This document shows, one piece after another, positions 1-8,401 of a DNA stretch of 52,190 nucleotides (positions are counted from its first letter, which is position 1; every line of letters starts with the position of its first letter). Both the position numbers and the translations under genes were made by a program. The stretch lies in the NCBI GenBank assembly GCA_016787085.1, contig JAEUVJ010000010.1:1-52190 (forward strand), written 5' to 3'. Origin of the DNA: Chitinophagaceae bacterium (GTDB taxonomy: Bacteria > Bacteroidota > Bacteroidia > Chitinophagales > Chitinophagaceae). The notes under the pieces were generated by a model. The model worked only from the letters and a program-made list of their open reading frames with translations, searched no databases and was not told the origin of the DNA.

Positions 1-54
1 CCAACGACCCTCTGATTAACAGTCAGATGCTCTAACCAACTGAGCTAAGGAGGA
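1..54 (-). tRNA. tRNA-Asn(GTT), 3' end cut by window edge
   Basis: The reverse complement starts with TCCTCCTTAGCTCAG at position 54. It has a D arm (GCTC...GAGC) and an anticodon arm TCTGA-CTGTTAA-TCAGA with anticodon GTT (Asn). The variable loop and the start of the T stem follow, and the gene then runs off the left edge. The T loop, the 3' acceptor strand and any terminator lie outside the window. Confidence 0.93.
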
Positions 55-117
55 ATTCCTTTTGGGGCAGCAAAAATAGGGATTTTAGGTTTTAAACAAG
101 GTATCCACAATCAATTT

Positions 118-480
118 TTACCCGAAAATATTCCAAAGCCCGCCCTTTTCTTCCACACCCGCATAAATGCCATCTTCTCTTATCTCTACCGGCCAGTTCT
201 TCAGGTAATAACCCTCCCCGCTTATATTCCGGCCATTTTTCATATCATATTTATAGCGGTGAAGAGGGCACACCACGTTTCCCAGCACATCTATGTATCC
301 TTCTGATAACAATCCTCCCGCATGGGGACATTTATGCGCAAAAGCAAATAAGAAATCATTGAACCGGCCGACGCAAATCTTCTTCCCGTCCATCTCTGCT
401 ACCGCAATACCATTAGTAGCAAAATCCAGTTCGTTGATATGCTCTGCTATCTTATGCCAGGTATATTTTTTTTCAGACAT
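118..480 (-). CDS. Rieske [2Fe-2S] ferredoxin-like protein
   Basis: This is a small (120-residue) soluble Rieske-domain protein, probably an electron carrier or ferredoxin subunit for an unidentified oxygenase or reductase. The two cluster-binding boxes are C51-P-H53-A-G and C71-P-L-H74, about 20 residues apart, as the Rieske fold requires. There is no signal peptide or membrane anchor, so it is not a bc1-type Rieske. The ATG at 480 overlaps the hflX stop codon (TGATG), which indicates translational coupling in one transcript with hflX; a TTG one codon upstream is less likely to be the start. No oxygenase gene lies nearby, so the redox partner cannot be inferred. Confidence 0.88.
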   Translation of the reverse strand: MSEKKYTWHKIAEHINELDFATNGIAVAEMDGKKICVGRFNDFLFAFAHKCPHAGGLLSEGYIDVLGNVVCPLHRYKYDMKNGRNISGEGYYLKNWPVEIREDGIYAGVEEKGGLWNIFG

Positions 481-1670
481 CAATAAAGGAATTCGGTCTT
501 ATACGGATACCTCACCTTATACATTGCCCTTACCTTTTCCAGGATAGTATTTCGCAGTACATCTATGTTCCTTCTTTCAATAGCCGAAACAAACACCGCA
601 TTGCCCCCCGTTTCATGTCCCCATCTTTCCCGCAGATCATTGAGTATTTCCTGTTTCGTGCCTTCTTCCAGCCACTCATCGAATGTCTGCTTTTCGTACA
701 GGTCCATTTTGTTGAAGATGGTGAGTACCGGTTTGTCATAGGCTTTCATCTCCTGCAATGTTTTGTTCACCACGCCCATCTGTTCTTCATACCCTGCATG
801 GGATATATCTACCACATGCAATAAGATGTCGGCTTCACGCACTTCGTCCAATGTACTTTTAAAACTTTCTACCAGGTGGTGCGGCAGCTTGCGGATAAAC
901 CCAACGGTATCGCTGAGCAGGAAAGGCGTGTTTTCAAAGACCACCTTGCTGGTCGTAGTGTCTAATGTGGCGAACAGTTTATTCTCCGCAAACACATCTC
1001 TTTTGCTCAGCAGGTTCATGATGGTGGATTTGCCTACGTTGGTATAGCCTACCAATGCCACCCGGATGAATTCGCCACGGTCTTTTCTTTGTGTGAACGC
1101 CTGCTTATCTATTTCGGCCAGGCGTTTTCGTAATAAAGAGATCTTATCCCGTACGATACGGCGGTCCGTTTCTATCTCACTTTCACCGGGCCCTCTTGTG
1201 CCGATACCTCCTCCGAGACGTTCAAGGTGTTTCCACATACCCCTTAATCTTGGAAGAATATACTGGTACTGCGCCAGCTCTACCTGGGCCTTGGCCTGTG
1301 CCGTTTTTGCCCGTCGGGCAAATATGTCGAGGATAAGATCGGACCGGTCAATTGCTTTTACTTCCAGTTCCTTTTCGATATTATTTATCTGGGCGCCGCT
1401 GAGTTCATCATCAAATATGGCAATACGGATATCCTTTCCCTGGATATAGTTTTTGATCTCTTCCAGCTTTCCCTTTCCAACAAAAGTGCGGCTGTGCGGA
1501 TGGTCTAATTTCTGGGTAAATCGTTTTACGCTTATAGCTCCTGCTGTTTCGGCAAGAAAAGCCAGTTCATCCAGGTATTCCTGCACCTGCTGCTCGGTCT
1601 GGTCTTTTTGTATAACGCCTACCAGCACAGCCCGTTCTTCTTTTTCTATAGCATTTTTCTTTTCGATCAT
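480..1670 (-). CDS. hflX: GTPase HflX
   Basis: HflX is a ribosome-associated GTPase that splits stalled 70S ribosomes during stress. The N-terminal HflX domain ends in the conserved GGxGTRGPGE loop (residues about 153-163). The G domain follows, with G1 GYTNVGKST (208-216), G2 around LDTTT (236-240), G3 DTVGF (254-258) and G4 NKMD. The length of 396 residues is normal. The start is taken at the ATG at 1670 (MIEKK). An upstream TTG at 1700 would add ten residues with no family support. The gene is followed by an overlapping Rieske gene on the same strand. Confidence 0.95.
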   Translation of the reverse strand: MIEKKNAIEKEERAVLVGVIQKDQTEQQVQEYLDELAFLAETAGAISVKRFTQKLDHPHSRTFVGKGKLEEIKNYIQGKDIRIAIFDDELSGAQINNIEKELEVKAIDRSDLILDIFARRAKTAQAKAQVELAQYQYILPRLRGMWKHLERLGGGIGTRGPGESEIETDRRIVRDKISLLRKRLAEIDKQAFTQRKDRGEFIRVALVGYTNVGKSTIMNLLSKRDVFAENKLFATLDTTTSKVVFENTPFLLSDTVGFIRKLPHHLVESFKSTLDEVREADILLHVVDISHAGYEEQMGVVNKTLQEMKAYDKPVLTIFNKMDLYEKQTFDEWLEEGTKQEILNDLRERWGHETGGNAVFVSAIERRNIDVLRNTILEKVRAMYKVRYPYKTEFLY

Positions 1671-1711
1671 TGCACAGGTCCTGTTTTTAAAGGGAGGCAA
1701 AGATAAAAATA

Positions 1712-1743
1712 TAAAAGCGACCTGCCGGAGACAGATCGCTTTA
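1712..1743 (-). terminator. rho-independent terminator downstream of the outer-membrane barrel gene
   Basis: On the minus strand, AAAGCGATCTG and CAGGTCGCTTT pair around a loop of about 7 nt and are followed by a T/A-rich tract. The hairpin lies 23 nt after the stop of the gene ending at 1766 and just upstream of hflX. Confidence 0.65.
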
Positions 1744-1765
1744 TTAATAACTATTTGAATGCTCT

Positions 1766-2497
1766 TTACAGTCCGCTTAAAGTAATACCGATGGAATACG
1801 GCCTGATCTCTGCCCCGGCGCCATCTTTCAGCAGCGTGGTGATCTGGTAACTGCCATACAGGCTGAAAAGGCCTAAACCGATTCTCGCATGAGCCGACAA
1901 ACGGGTGGTATTGAAGTATTGCTTGCTTGCTTCCTTCATCGTATAGGCGTTAATGGTGTTATCGTTTCTGTCCTGCCAATCCTTATTCTTTGCATAAGCC
2001 TTCAGCATGGTGCCTACTTTCACGCCAATGGCGAACTTCAGACTTTTGCCCGGGTTCATCGGGTCTTTGGTATAACGAAACTCCACCGGCGCCTCCAGAT
2101 AGACCGTGGTCAACTTGGTTTTTTTAAAATGATTGGTATCAGAGCGGTCGCTGATCTGAAAAACCGCATTGTTTTCTTTGATCCCTACAAAATGCTCCTT
2201 GAAAATGATATTATCGGTAGATATCCCCGGGCCAAAAGCCATACTCAGTTTCGGGTTAGTCTTGAATGGGAAATCAAACATGAAATAGATGTTGATGCTT
2301 TTGGAAAAACCGCTTGGGGTAATGGTATCGGGTCTGCCCGCCCATCCGGTATAACCTAACTGCAAAAGAAAGTGGTCATTGGCGCGGCCGGAAAGATCAA
2401 TAACCGGTTTTTTCTTAGGGCTGGTCTTTACACTGTCCTGTGCAAAAAGCGAACTGATCATTAGACAGGTAATTGATACTAAGGCAATTTTCTTCAT
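1766..2497 (-). CDS. outer-membrane beta-barrel protein (PorT-like fold), function unknown
   Basis: The 243-residue protein has a Sec signal peptide (MKKIALVSITCLMISSLFAQ, cleavage after about residue 20). The rest consists of alternating hydrophobic/polar beta strands, with strand-like segments such as FLLQLGYTGWAG and LKFAIGVKVGTML, and it ends in a strand with an aromatic/hydrophobic pattern (YSIGITLSGL). This fits the small 8-10 stranded barrels (OMP_b-brl type) common in Bacteroidota. A TATATTTG promoter element lies 18 nt upstream and a terminator follows, so it is probably monocistronic. Its substrate or role cannot be read from the sequence. Confidence 0.75.
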   Translation of the reverse strand: MKKIALVSITCLMISSLFAQDSVKTSPKKKPVIDLSGRANDHFLLQLGYTGWAGRPDTITPSGFSKSINIYFMFDFPFKTNPKLSMAFGPGISTDNIIFKEHFVGIKENNAVFQISDRSDTNHFKKTKLTTVYLEAPVEFRYTKDPMNPGKSLKFAIGVKVGTMLKAYAKNKDWQDRNDNTINAYTMKEASKQYFNTTRLSAHARIGLGLFSLYGSYQITTLLKDGAGAEIRPYSIGITLSGL

Positions 2498-2514
2498 AAT
2501 TCGGGTTAAGATCG

Positions 2515-2522
2515 CAAATATA
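2515..2522 (-). promoter_or_regulatory. Bacteroidota -7 promoter element for the outer-membrane barrel gene
   Basis: TATATTTG on the minus strand matches TAnnTTTG. It ends 17 nt before the ATG at 2497, which implies a short leader. A clear TTTG -33 box is not seen. Confidence 0.5.
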
Positions 2523-2573
2523 TTTTTCTTTCGGTTAAAGATAGGTTAAGACGTCTGCAATAATTTTATTTAC

Positions 2574-2581
2574 TACTTTTG
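2574..2581 (+). promoter_or_regulatory. Bacteroidota -7 promoter element for tRNA-CAU
   Basis: TACTTTTG matches TAnnTTTG and ends 21 nt before the mature tRNA 5' end, leaving a short 5' leader for RNase P removal. The -33 box is weak. Confidence 0.55.
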
Positions 2582-2602
2582 CAGTCCACTCAAAAGAGTT
2601 CA

Positions 2603-3062
<460 letters not shown>

Positions 3063-3076
3063 TATGGAGAGCTGCG

Positions 3077-3322
3077 TTATTTGATCTCTTCAAAATCAAT
3101 ATAATCACCGGAAGGAACTTTTATTGAAGCTTGGTCCGGCTGTTTGCCCTCCGGATGAAAACCCTGCTGTTTCGTTTGCTCTTCCTGCATCCGTTCGTGC
3201 ATTTCCCTGAATTTCTTTTTCATCTGACGGGTGGTCCTGTAAACGGGGATGATAAAACCAAATACCAGTTTATACAGAAACCAGGCGAGAAGTCCATATA
3301 AAAGAATACGTGTGACTGACAT
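3077..3322 (-). CDS. small membrane-anchored protein, DUF4834-like
   Basis: The 81-residue protein starts MSVTRILLYGLLAWFLYKLV. It has one N-terminal membrane helix (about residues 4-25, ending IIPVYRTT), then a basic, charged helix (RQMKKKFREMHERMQEEQ) and an acidic tail (GDYIDFEEIK). This layout matches the DUF4834 family of Bacteroidota as I remember it; its function is unknown. The ATG at 3322 is preferred to the TTG at 3331. The stop lies only 44 nt from the end of the duplicated tRNA flank, in convergent orientation, so the duplicated terminator may also serve this region. Confidence 0.7.
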   Translation of the reverse strand: MSVTRILLYGLLAWFLYKLVFGFIIPVYRTTRQMKKKFREMHERMQEEQTKQQGFHPEGKQPDQASIKVPSGDYIDFEEIK

Positions 3323-3440
3323 GATGAGCAAAACTACAACTCACCTGTTATTACCCTCCGCCACAGGCTTAAAATCTGGTTAAACCATCCCTATTTGCCG
3401 GTGAATGACAGGGGTACACAAAATTTTGACCGGCAATTAG

Positions 3441-3476
3441 TTTTTTGGAATGAATAGCCCTTTTCCCCTACTTTTG
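3441..3476 (+). promoter_or_regulatory. promoter of the rimP-nusA-infB operon
   Basis: A TTTTTTG box (-33 TTTG type, 3441-3447) and TACTTTTG (-7, 3469-3476) are separated by 21 nt, a good match to Bacteroidota housekeeping promoters. The predicted transcription start is near 3482, leaving a leader of about 50 nt that contains a strong hairpin. Confidence 0.7.
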
Positions 3477-3494
3477 CACCGGAAACAGGTAATA

Positions 3495-3518
3495 GAAGGG
3501 AACGAAGTCGTTCCCTTC
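3495..3518 (+). promoter_or_regulatory. leader hairpin (possible attenuator) upstream of rimP
   Basis: GAAGGGAACG and CGTTCCCTTC form a perfect 10-bp stem around a 4-nt loop. The following TTCTTTTA is pyrimidine-rich but not a clean T run. The hairpin sits between the promoter and the rimP start at 3533. NusA autoregulates the equivalent operon in E. coli, so an attenuation role is plausible but inferred. Confidence 0.6.
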
Positions 3519-3532
3519 TTCTTTTATCCGCT

Positions 3533-4003
3533 ATGAGTATAGACGATCAGATAACGGCACTGGAACAGAGAATAGGAGCATTGATTGCTGATGATCCGTC
3601 AGTTTTCCTGGTAGAGATCAGGATCAAACCGACCAATAATGTGAAGGTATTCCTCGACGCTGACAATGGTATCAGTATAGACAGGCTGGTACAGTACAAC
3701 CGGAAATTTTATAAGGAACTGGAAGAAAGCGGCTTTTTCCCCGGTGGTGATTTTTCGTTGGAGATATCATCTCCCGGCCTCGATGAGCCACTTAAACTGT
3801 ACCGGCAGTATATGAAAAATATTGGCCGGCCGGTTGAAATAACCCTAAAAGACGGCATTAAGATCGAAGCAAAGCTGATAAGCGCTGCAGAAAAAGAGAT
3901 CGTCGTAGAGGAAGAAAAAGGAAAGAATAAGAAAAAGGAAGTGGTGATACATACCATTCCATTTGATAACATAAAAACCACAAAAATTCAAATTAAATTT
4001 TAA
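3533..4003 (+). CDS. rimP: ribosome maturation factor RimP
   Basis: RimP acts in late 30S subunit assembly. The 156-residue protein has the usual N-terminal alpha/beta domain, with conserved segments KVFLDADNGISIDR (about 39-52) and EISSPGLDEPL (about 82-92), followed by the C-terminal SH3-like barrel. A Lys/Glu-rich insertion (EEEKGKNKKKE) is present in the C-terminal half. It is the first gene of the rimP-nusA-infB operon, which is conserved across bacteria. The ATG at 3533 follows a leader hairpin. Confidence 0.95.
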   Translation: MSIDDQITALEQRIGALIADDPSVFLVEIRIKPTNNVKVFLDADNGISIDRLVQYNRKFYKELEESGFFPGGDFSLEISSPGLDEPLKLYRQYMKNIGRPVEITLKDGIKIEAKLISAAEKEIVVEEEKGKNKKKEVVIHTIPFDNIKTTKIQIKF

Positions 4004-4009
4004 CAGCTT

Positions 4010-4070
4010 TGAGCCTTGAGCCACGAGCTAAGAGTCAGACTCGCAGCTCATAGCCGGCAGCTCACAGCTT
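4010..4070. repeat. 7-nt phased degenerate repeat between rimP and nusA
   Basis: The spacer reads as imperfect heptamers of the GAGCnnn / GCTCAnA type (GAGCCTT, GAGCCAC, GAGCTAA, then GCTCATA, GCTCACA). The orientation flips in the middle, so the two halves can pair. It lies within an operon and codes for nothing visible. Confidence 0.6.
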
Positions 4071-4085
4071 TCTAAACGAAGAGTT

Positions 4086-5333
4086 ATGGCAAGTATTAAT
4101 CTTATTGAGGCATTCCAGGAATTTAAGGATGCGGAAAACATTGACCGCCCTACTATGATGAAAGTAGTAGAAGATGTGTTCAAGACCCTGTTGCGCAAGA
4201 AATATGGCAGTGATGAGAACTTCGACGTGATCGTTAACGCCGAAAAAGGAGACCTGGAGATCATCCGTCGTCGGATGATCGTGGAAGACGGGCAGGTAGA
4301 AGATCCGCTGGCACAGATCGGTTATTCCGATGCCGTCAAAATAGAGCCTGACTTTGAAGTAGGGGAAGAGCTGTACCAGGAAATAGACCTGTATGACTTC
4401 GGACGTCGTGCTATCCTGGCTGCAAAACAAACGTTGGCCAGCCGTATCAGCGACCTGAAGAAAAATGTTCTCGCCAAAAAATATGGCGACAGGACAGGGG
4501 AAATTATCAGTGCCGAAGTGTATCAGGTATGGAAGAAGGAGATCTTATTGCTGGATGAAGAAGGCAATGAGCTGATCCTTCCGAAAAGCGAACAGATACC
4601 ACAGGATTATTTCAAAAAAGGAGAAAATATCCGGGCGGTAGTGAAGAAAGTGGATATGAAAAATAATAACCCGGTGATCATTCTTTCCAGAACTTCGCCT
4701 GAATTCCTGGCAAAACTCCTGGAAATAGAAGTTCCCGAAATATTCGATGGTCTTATTGTAATTAAGAGGATCGTTCGTGACCCGGGTGAAAGAGCCAAAG
4801 TAGCCGTTGAATCTTACGACGACCGTATTGACCCGGTTGGCGCCTGCGTAGGTATGAAGGGAAGCCGTATCCATGGTATCGTTCGTGAACTGAAGAATGA
4901 GAACATTGACGTGATCAACTGGACCAATAATACCCAGCTGCTGATCCAGCGTTCGCTGACACCGGCTAAGATCACCAACATGGAACTGGATAACGAAGGC
5001 AAGCATGCGAGTGTATACCTGAAACCCGACCAGGTTTCATTAGCCATTGGCCGCCGGGGTGTGAATATCAAACTTGCCTGCGAACTGACCGGCTATGAAA
5101 TAGATGTATATCGCGATGCAGAAGACGAGCAACAGGAATTTGATATTGACCTGGAAGAATTCAGCGATGAGATTGAGCCCTGGATCATTGATGAACTGAA
5201 GCGTGTGGGTTGCGATACCGGCAGAAGTGTATTAGCATTAAGTGCTGAAGAACTGGAGCGTAGAACAGATCTCGAAAAAGAAACAATTACAGAGCTGAGA
5301 AAAGTACTGCAGGAAGAATTTGAAAAAGAATAA
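4086..5333 (+). CDS. nusA: transcription termination/antitermination factor NusA
   Basis: NusA binds RNA polymerase and nascent RNA and controls pausing, termination and antitermination. The 415-residue protein has the N-terminal RNAP-binding domain (about 1-125), an S1 domain (about 135-200) and two KH domains (about 205-345), with the signatures VGACVGMKGSRI and SLAIGRRGVNIKLA. The C-terminal section is acidic and helical, rather than the full repeated AR domains of E. coli. It is the second gene of the rimP-nusA-infB operon. Both flanking spacers contain 7-nt phased inverted repeats. Confidence 0.97.
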   Translation: MASINLIEAFQEFKDAENIDRPTMMKVVEDVFKTLLRKKYGSDENFDVIVNAEKGDLEIIRRRMIVEDGQVEDPLAQIGYSDAVKIEPDFEVGEELYQEIDLYDFGRRAILAAKQTLASRISDLKKNVLAKKYGDRTGEIISAEVYQVWKKEILLLDEEGNELILPKSEQIPQDYFKKGENIRAVVKKVDMKNNNPVIILSRTSPEFLAKLLEIEVPEIFDGLIVIKRIVRDPGERAKVAVESYDDRIDPVGACVGMKGSRIHGIVRELKNENIDVINWTNNTQLLIQRSLTPAKITNMELDNEGKHASVYLKPDQVSLAIGRRGVNIKLACELTGYEIDVYRDAEDEQQEFDIDLEEFSDEIEPWIIDELKRVGCDTGRSVLALSAEELERRTDLEKETITELRKVLQEEFEKE

Positions 5334-5335
5334 AC

Positions 5336-5418
5336 AGGTGAATGGTCAGTGGTGAATGGTGAGCAAAATCTCACAACTCACCATTCACTACTCACAATTG
5401 ACCATTGACTATTGACAA
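5336..5418. repeat. 7-nt phased inverted repeat between nusA and infB
   Basis: The left arm has heptamers of the GTGAATG / GTCAGTG type. The right arm has ATTCACT, ACTCACA, ATTGACC, ATTGACT and ATTGACA. The arms are largely complementary, giving a stem of about 18-20 bp around a loop near 5365-5378. It resembles the heptamer spacer repeats seen between genes in many Bacteroidota (from memory). A related short stretch occurs at about 41053-41074, before the guanylyltransferase gene. Confidence 0.65.
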
Positions 5419-5431
5419 ATAAAAAAACTGA

Positions 5432-8266
5432 ATGGCAGAATTAAAACTTCCAAGATTATTAGCCGCCGCCAAAGAATTCAATGTTGGCCAGGATACCCTT
5501 ATTGATTTCCTGATCAGTAAAGGATTTCCAAAGGATGAGCTCAAGCCCACGTCCAAATTGACGGAGGACATGTATCGTGCTTTGCAGATGGAATTCCAGG
5601 GGGATAAGGCCGCCAAGATGAAGAGTGACCAGGTGGATCTTCCCAAGGGCGCACAGGCAGAAGCAAAAAAGAAAAAAGAAGAAGAGGAGATACTTTTCAA
5701 GAAAGAAGAAAAGAAAACGGCTGCTAAAAAAGAAGAACCGGCTGTGGAAGCACCAAAGCCTGTTAAGGAAGAACCCAAAAAAGAAGAGCCCAGGAAGGAA
5801 GATGAAGTGGTAAAGATCGAAGCGCCGGAGATCGAGAAACCAAAGATCGTTGACAAAATAGACCTGTCGGCCATTGACTCTTCCACCCGTCCTAAAAAAA
5901 CTGTAAAGAAGAAAGGGACACAGGAAGAAGAGGCAGCCAAAGAAGAAAAACCGGCAGAGGCCAAAAAGAAAAAAACGAAGAAAGAAGAAGAGGCGGTAGT
6001 TGATGAAAAGAAAACGGAAGAGGTTATTGAAAAAGAAGTTGTAAAGGAAGAAGAGGAAGAAGCAGCCCAGATCGAGAACATTAAAGCAGAAAAATTAGAA
6101 GGCCCCAAGATCCTGGGTAAGATCGATCTGCCGGTTGACAGTGACACCAGGCCAAAAAAGGACGAAAAGAGAAAAAGGAAACGTATCCCGATAGAGAAAA
6201 AGGAAGTGAAGCCCGATCAGCAGAACCGTGGCGGTGGTGGACAAGGTCAGGGAACCGGTGGTGGGTTCAATCGTGGCGGACAGCAAAACCGTGGTGGTGG
6301 CGGACGCAGGGATAATCGTGGCGGCGGTCGTCGTGAGGAAAAGCTGATAGATGAAAAAGAGATACAGGAAAAGATAAGAGAGACGCAGGCCAGACTGGCT
6401 GGCGCCGGCGGAAGAGGCAAAAGCATGAAGGCAAAGATCCGTCGTGAAAAAAGAAATGAACAGGCGGAAATGGCCGGCGGTGCAGCAGAAGATAACAAAC
6501 TCATGGTAACCGAGTTCATCAGTGTAAGCGAGTTGGCTAACCTGATGGATGTAAGTTTTGCCGATGTGATCAGCAAATGTATGGGCCTCGGTATTATGGT
6601 ATCCATTAACCAGCGTTTGGATGCAGAGGTGATAGAACTGGTGGCCAGTGAGTTTGGTTTTGATGTGGAGTTCATTGATATGGAAAAACAAATGGAAATG
6701 GAAGAAGGGGAGGATGATGAGGATAGTGAAGATGAACTGAAGCCGCGGTCGCCTATCGTTACCATTATGGGTCACGTTGACCATGGTAAAACATCGTTGC
6801 TCGACTATATCCGAAATGCCAATGTGGTAGCCGGTGAAGCGGGAGGCATTACCCAGCATATTGGCGCCTACCAGGTTGAACTGGCAAACGGAAAAGAGAT
6901 TACTTTCTTAGATACACCCGGTCACGAAGCCTTTACCGCAATGCGTGCAAGAGGAGCCAAGGTCACTGATATTGCCGTGATCGTGGTCGCAGCGGATGAT
7001 GCCGTGATGCCGCAGACAAGAGAAGCAATCAGCCACGCCCAGGCTGCCGGGGTACCGATGATATTTGCCGTCAATAAAATTGACCGCGATGGCGCCAACC
7101 CGCAAAAGATATACGAACAACTTTCCCAGATGAACCTGCTCGTAGAAGAATGGGGTGGTAAATACCAGAGCCAGGAAATATCAGCAAAAAAAGGATTGAA
7201 TATTGATAAACTTCTCGAAAAGATACTTTTGGAAGCAGAGATACTCGACCTGAAAGCCAACCCTGACCGTGAAGCAACAGGAACGATCATTGAAGCATCA
7301 TTGGATAAAGGCCGTGGCTATGTAGCTACTTTACTGGTGGAGAACGGTACATTGCACGCAGGAGATCTTGTTGTGAGTGGCCAGCACTATGGCCGTGTAA
7401 AGGCTATGTTCAATGAAAGAAATAAGCGGGAAGAAGAAGCCGGGCCATCAGCGCCTGCTGTGATATTGGGGTTGAATGGCGCTCCGCAGGCCGGTGAGAA
7501 ATTCAAAGTATATGAAGATGAGGCCGAGGCCAAAGAGATCGCCAACCGTCGTGCGCAGATATTGAGAGAACAGGGTATGCGTGCCAAGAAACACATTACG
7601 CTGGATGAGATCGGACGCCGCTTAGCCCTGGGTAATTTCAAAGAACTTAAGATCATCATCAAAGGTGACGTGGATGGTTCGGTAGAAGCCTTGAGCGACT
7701 CTTTGCAAAAGCTTTCTACCCAGGAGATATTAGTGAGTGTGATCCATAAAGGCGTCGGACAGATCAATGAAAGCGATATCGTACTGGCAGAAGCATCTGA
7801 TGCTATCGTGATCGCCTTCAACGTACGACCTTCACTGCAGGCGGCAAGACTGGCAGATAATGCCGGTATCCAGATCAGGATGTACTCCATCATCTACAAC
7901 GCCATCGAGGAAGTGAAGAGTGCGATGGAGGGTATGCTGGAGCCGACCGTACAGGAAAAGATAGTGGCCAATGTGGAAGTAAGAGAGGTATTCAAGTTTG
8001 ATAAAGCGGTGGTGGCGGGTTGTTATGTACGGGATGGTAAGATCAAACGGGATTCCAAGGTCCGCCTTATCCGGGATGGTATCGTGATCTATCCTACTGC
8101 TGAAGGCGCCAACGCTGAACTGGCTTCATTAAAAAGATTTAAGGATGATGCAAAAGATGTGCAGGCAGGCATGGAGTGCGGTCTCACAATTAAGAATTAC
8201 AGTGATCTGAAGGTGGGTGATGTGGTAGAAGCGTATGATTTGGAAGAAGTGAAACGAACATTATAA
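5432..8266 (+). CDS. infB: translation initiation factor IF-2
   Basis: IF-2 is the GTPase that places initiator tRNA on the 30S subunit. The 944-residue protein is long because of its N-terminal part. A short IF2-N module (about 1-50) is followed by a Lys/Glu-rich low-complexity region (about 65-260), an Arg-Gly-rich stretch (about 263-303) and a second IF2-N-like helical module (about 340-430). The G domain has G1 GHVDHGKTS (about 446-454), G3 DTPGHEAF and G4 NKID, and the usual domains II-IV complete the protein. Last gene of the rimP-nusA-infB operon. The RGG-like box is noted separately. Confidence 0.97.
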   Translation: MAELKLPRLLAAAKEFNVGQDTLIDFLISKGFPKDELKPTSKLTEDMYRALQMEFQGDKAAKMKSDQVDLPKGAQAEAKKKKEEEEILFKKEEKKTAAKKEEPAVEAPKPVKEEPKKEEPRKEDEVVKIEAPEIEKPKIVDKIDLSAIDSSTRPKKTVKKKGTQEEEAAKEEKPAEAKKKKTKKEEEAVVDEKKTEEVIEKEVVKEEEEEAAQIENIKAEKLEGPKILGKIDLPVDSDTRPKKDEKRKRKRIPIEKKEVKPDQQNRGGGGQGQGTGGGFNRGGQQNRGGGGRRDNRGGGRREEKLIDEKEIQEKIRETQARLAGAGGRGKSMKAKIRREKRNEQAEMAGGAAEDNKLMVTEFISVSELANLMDVSFADVISKCMGLGIMVSINQRLDAEVIELVASEFGFDVEFIDMEKQMEMEEGEDDEDSEDELKPRSPIVTIMGHVDHGKTSLLDYIRNANVVAGEAGGITQHIGAYQVELANGKEITFLDTPGHEAFTAMRARGAKVTDIAVIVVAADDAVMPQTREAISHAQAAGVPMIFAVNKIDRDGANPQKIYEQLSQMNLLVEEWGGKYQSQEISAKKGLNIDKLLEKILLEAEILDLKANPDREATGTIIEASLDKGRGYVATLLVENGTLHAGDLVVSGQHYGRVKAMFNERNKREEEAGPSAPAVILGLNGAPQAGEKFKVYEDEAEAKEIANRRAQILREQGMRAKKHITLDEIGRRLALGNFKELKIIIKGDVDGSVEALSDSLQKLSTQEILVSVIHKGVGQINESDIVLAEASDAIVIAFNVRPSLQAARLADNAGIQIRMYSIIYNAIEEVKSAMEGMLEPTVQEKIVANVEVREVFKFDKAVVAGCYVRDGKIKRDSKVRLIRDGIVIYPTAEGANAELASLKRFKDDAKDVQAGMECGLTIKNYSDLKVGDVVEAYDLEEVKRTL

Positions 8267-8387
8267 ACTTATCTGGTGCCGGGTGTGGGCGTAAAAACTG
8301 CCTGGCATCTGTTATCCGTCACCAGGTAAGCCCCTCAAAACTTTGTTAAATACTTTTCTTTCTGTTTACCGGGCAGGCTGGTAAAAC

Positions 8388-8395
8388 TACTTTTG
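8388..8395 (+). promoter_or_regulatory. -7 promoter element for the SurA-like gene
   Basis: TACTTTTG matches TAnnTTTG and ends 6 nt before the ATG at 8402. A TTTA about 19 nt upstream may be the -33 box. The leader would be almost absent if 8402 is used, or about 10 nt if the ATG at 8411 is used. Confidence 0.5.
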
Positions 8396-8401
8396 AGTAT
8401 T

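Noticed and set aside
6095..6859. Long minus-strand frames inside infB
   Set aside because: Repetitive Lys/Glu/Gly codons of infB create long open antisense frames; there are no start signals or domain features.
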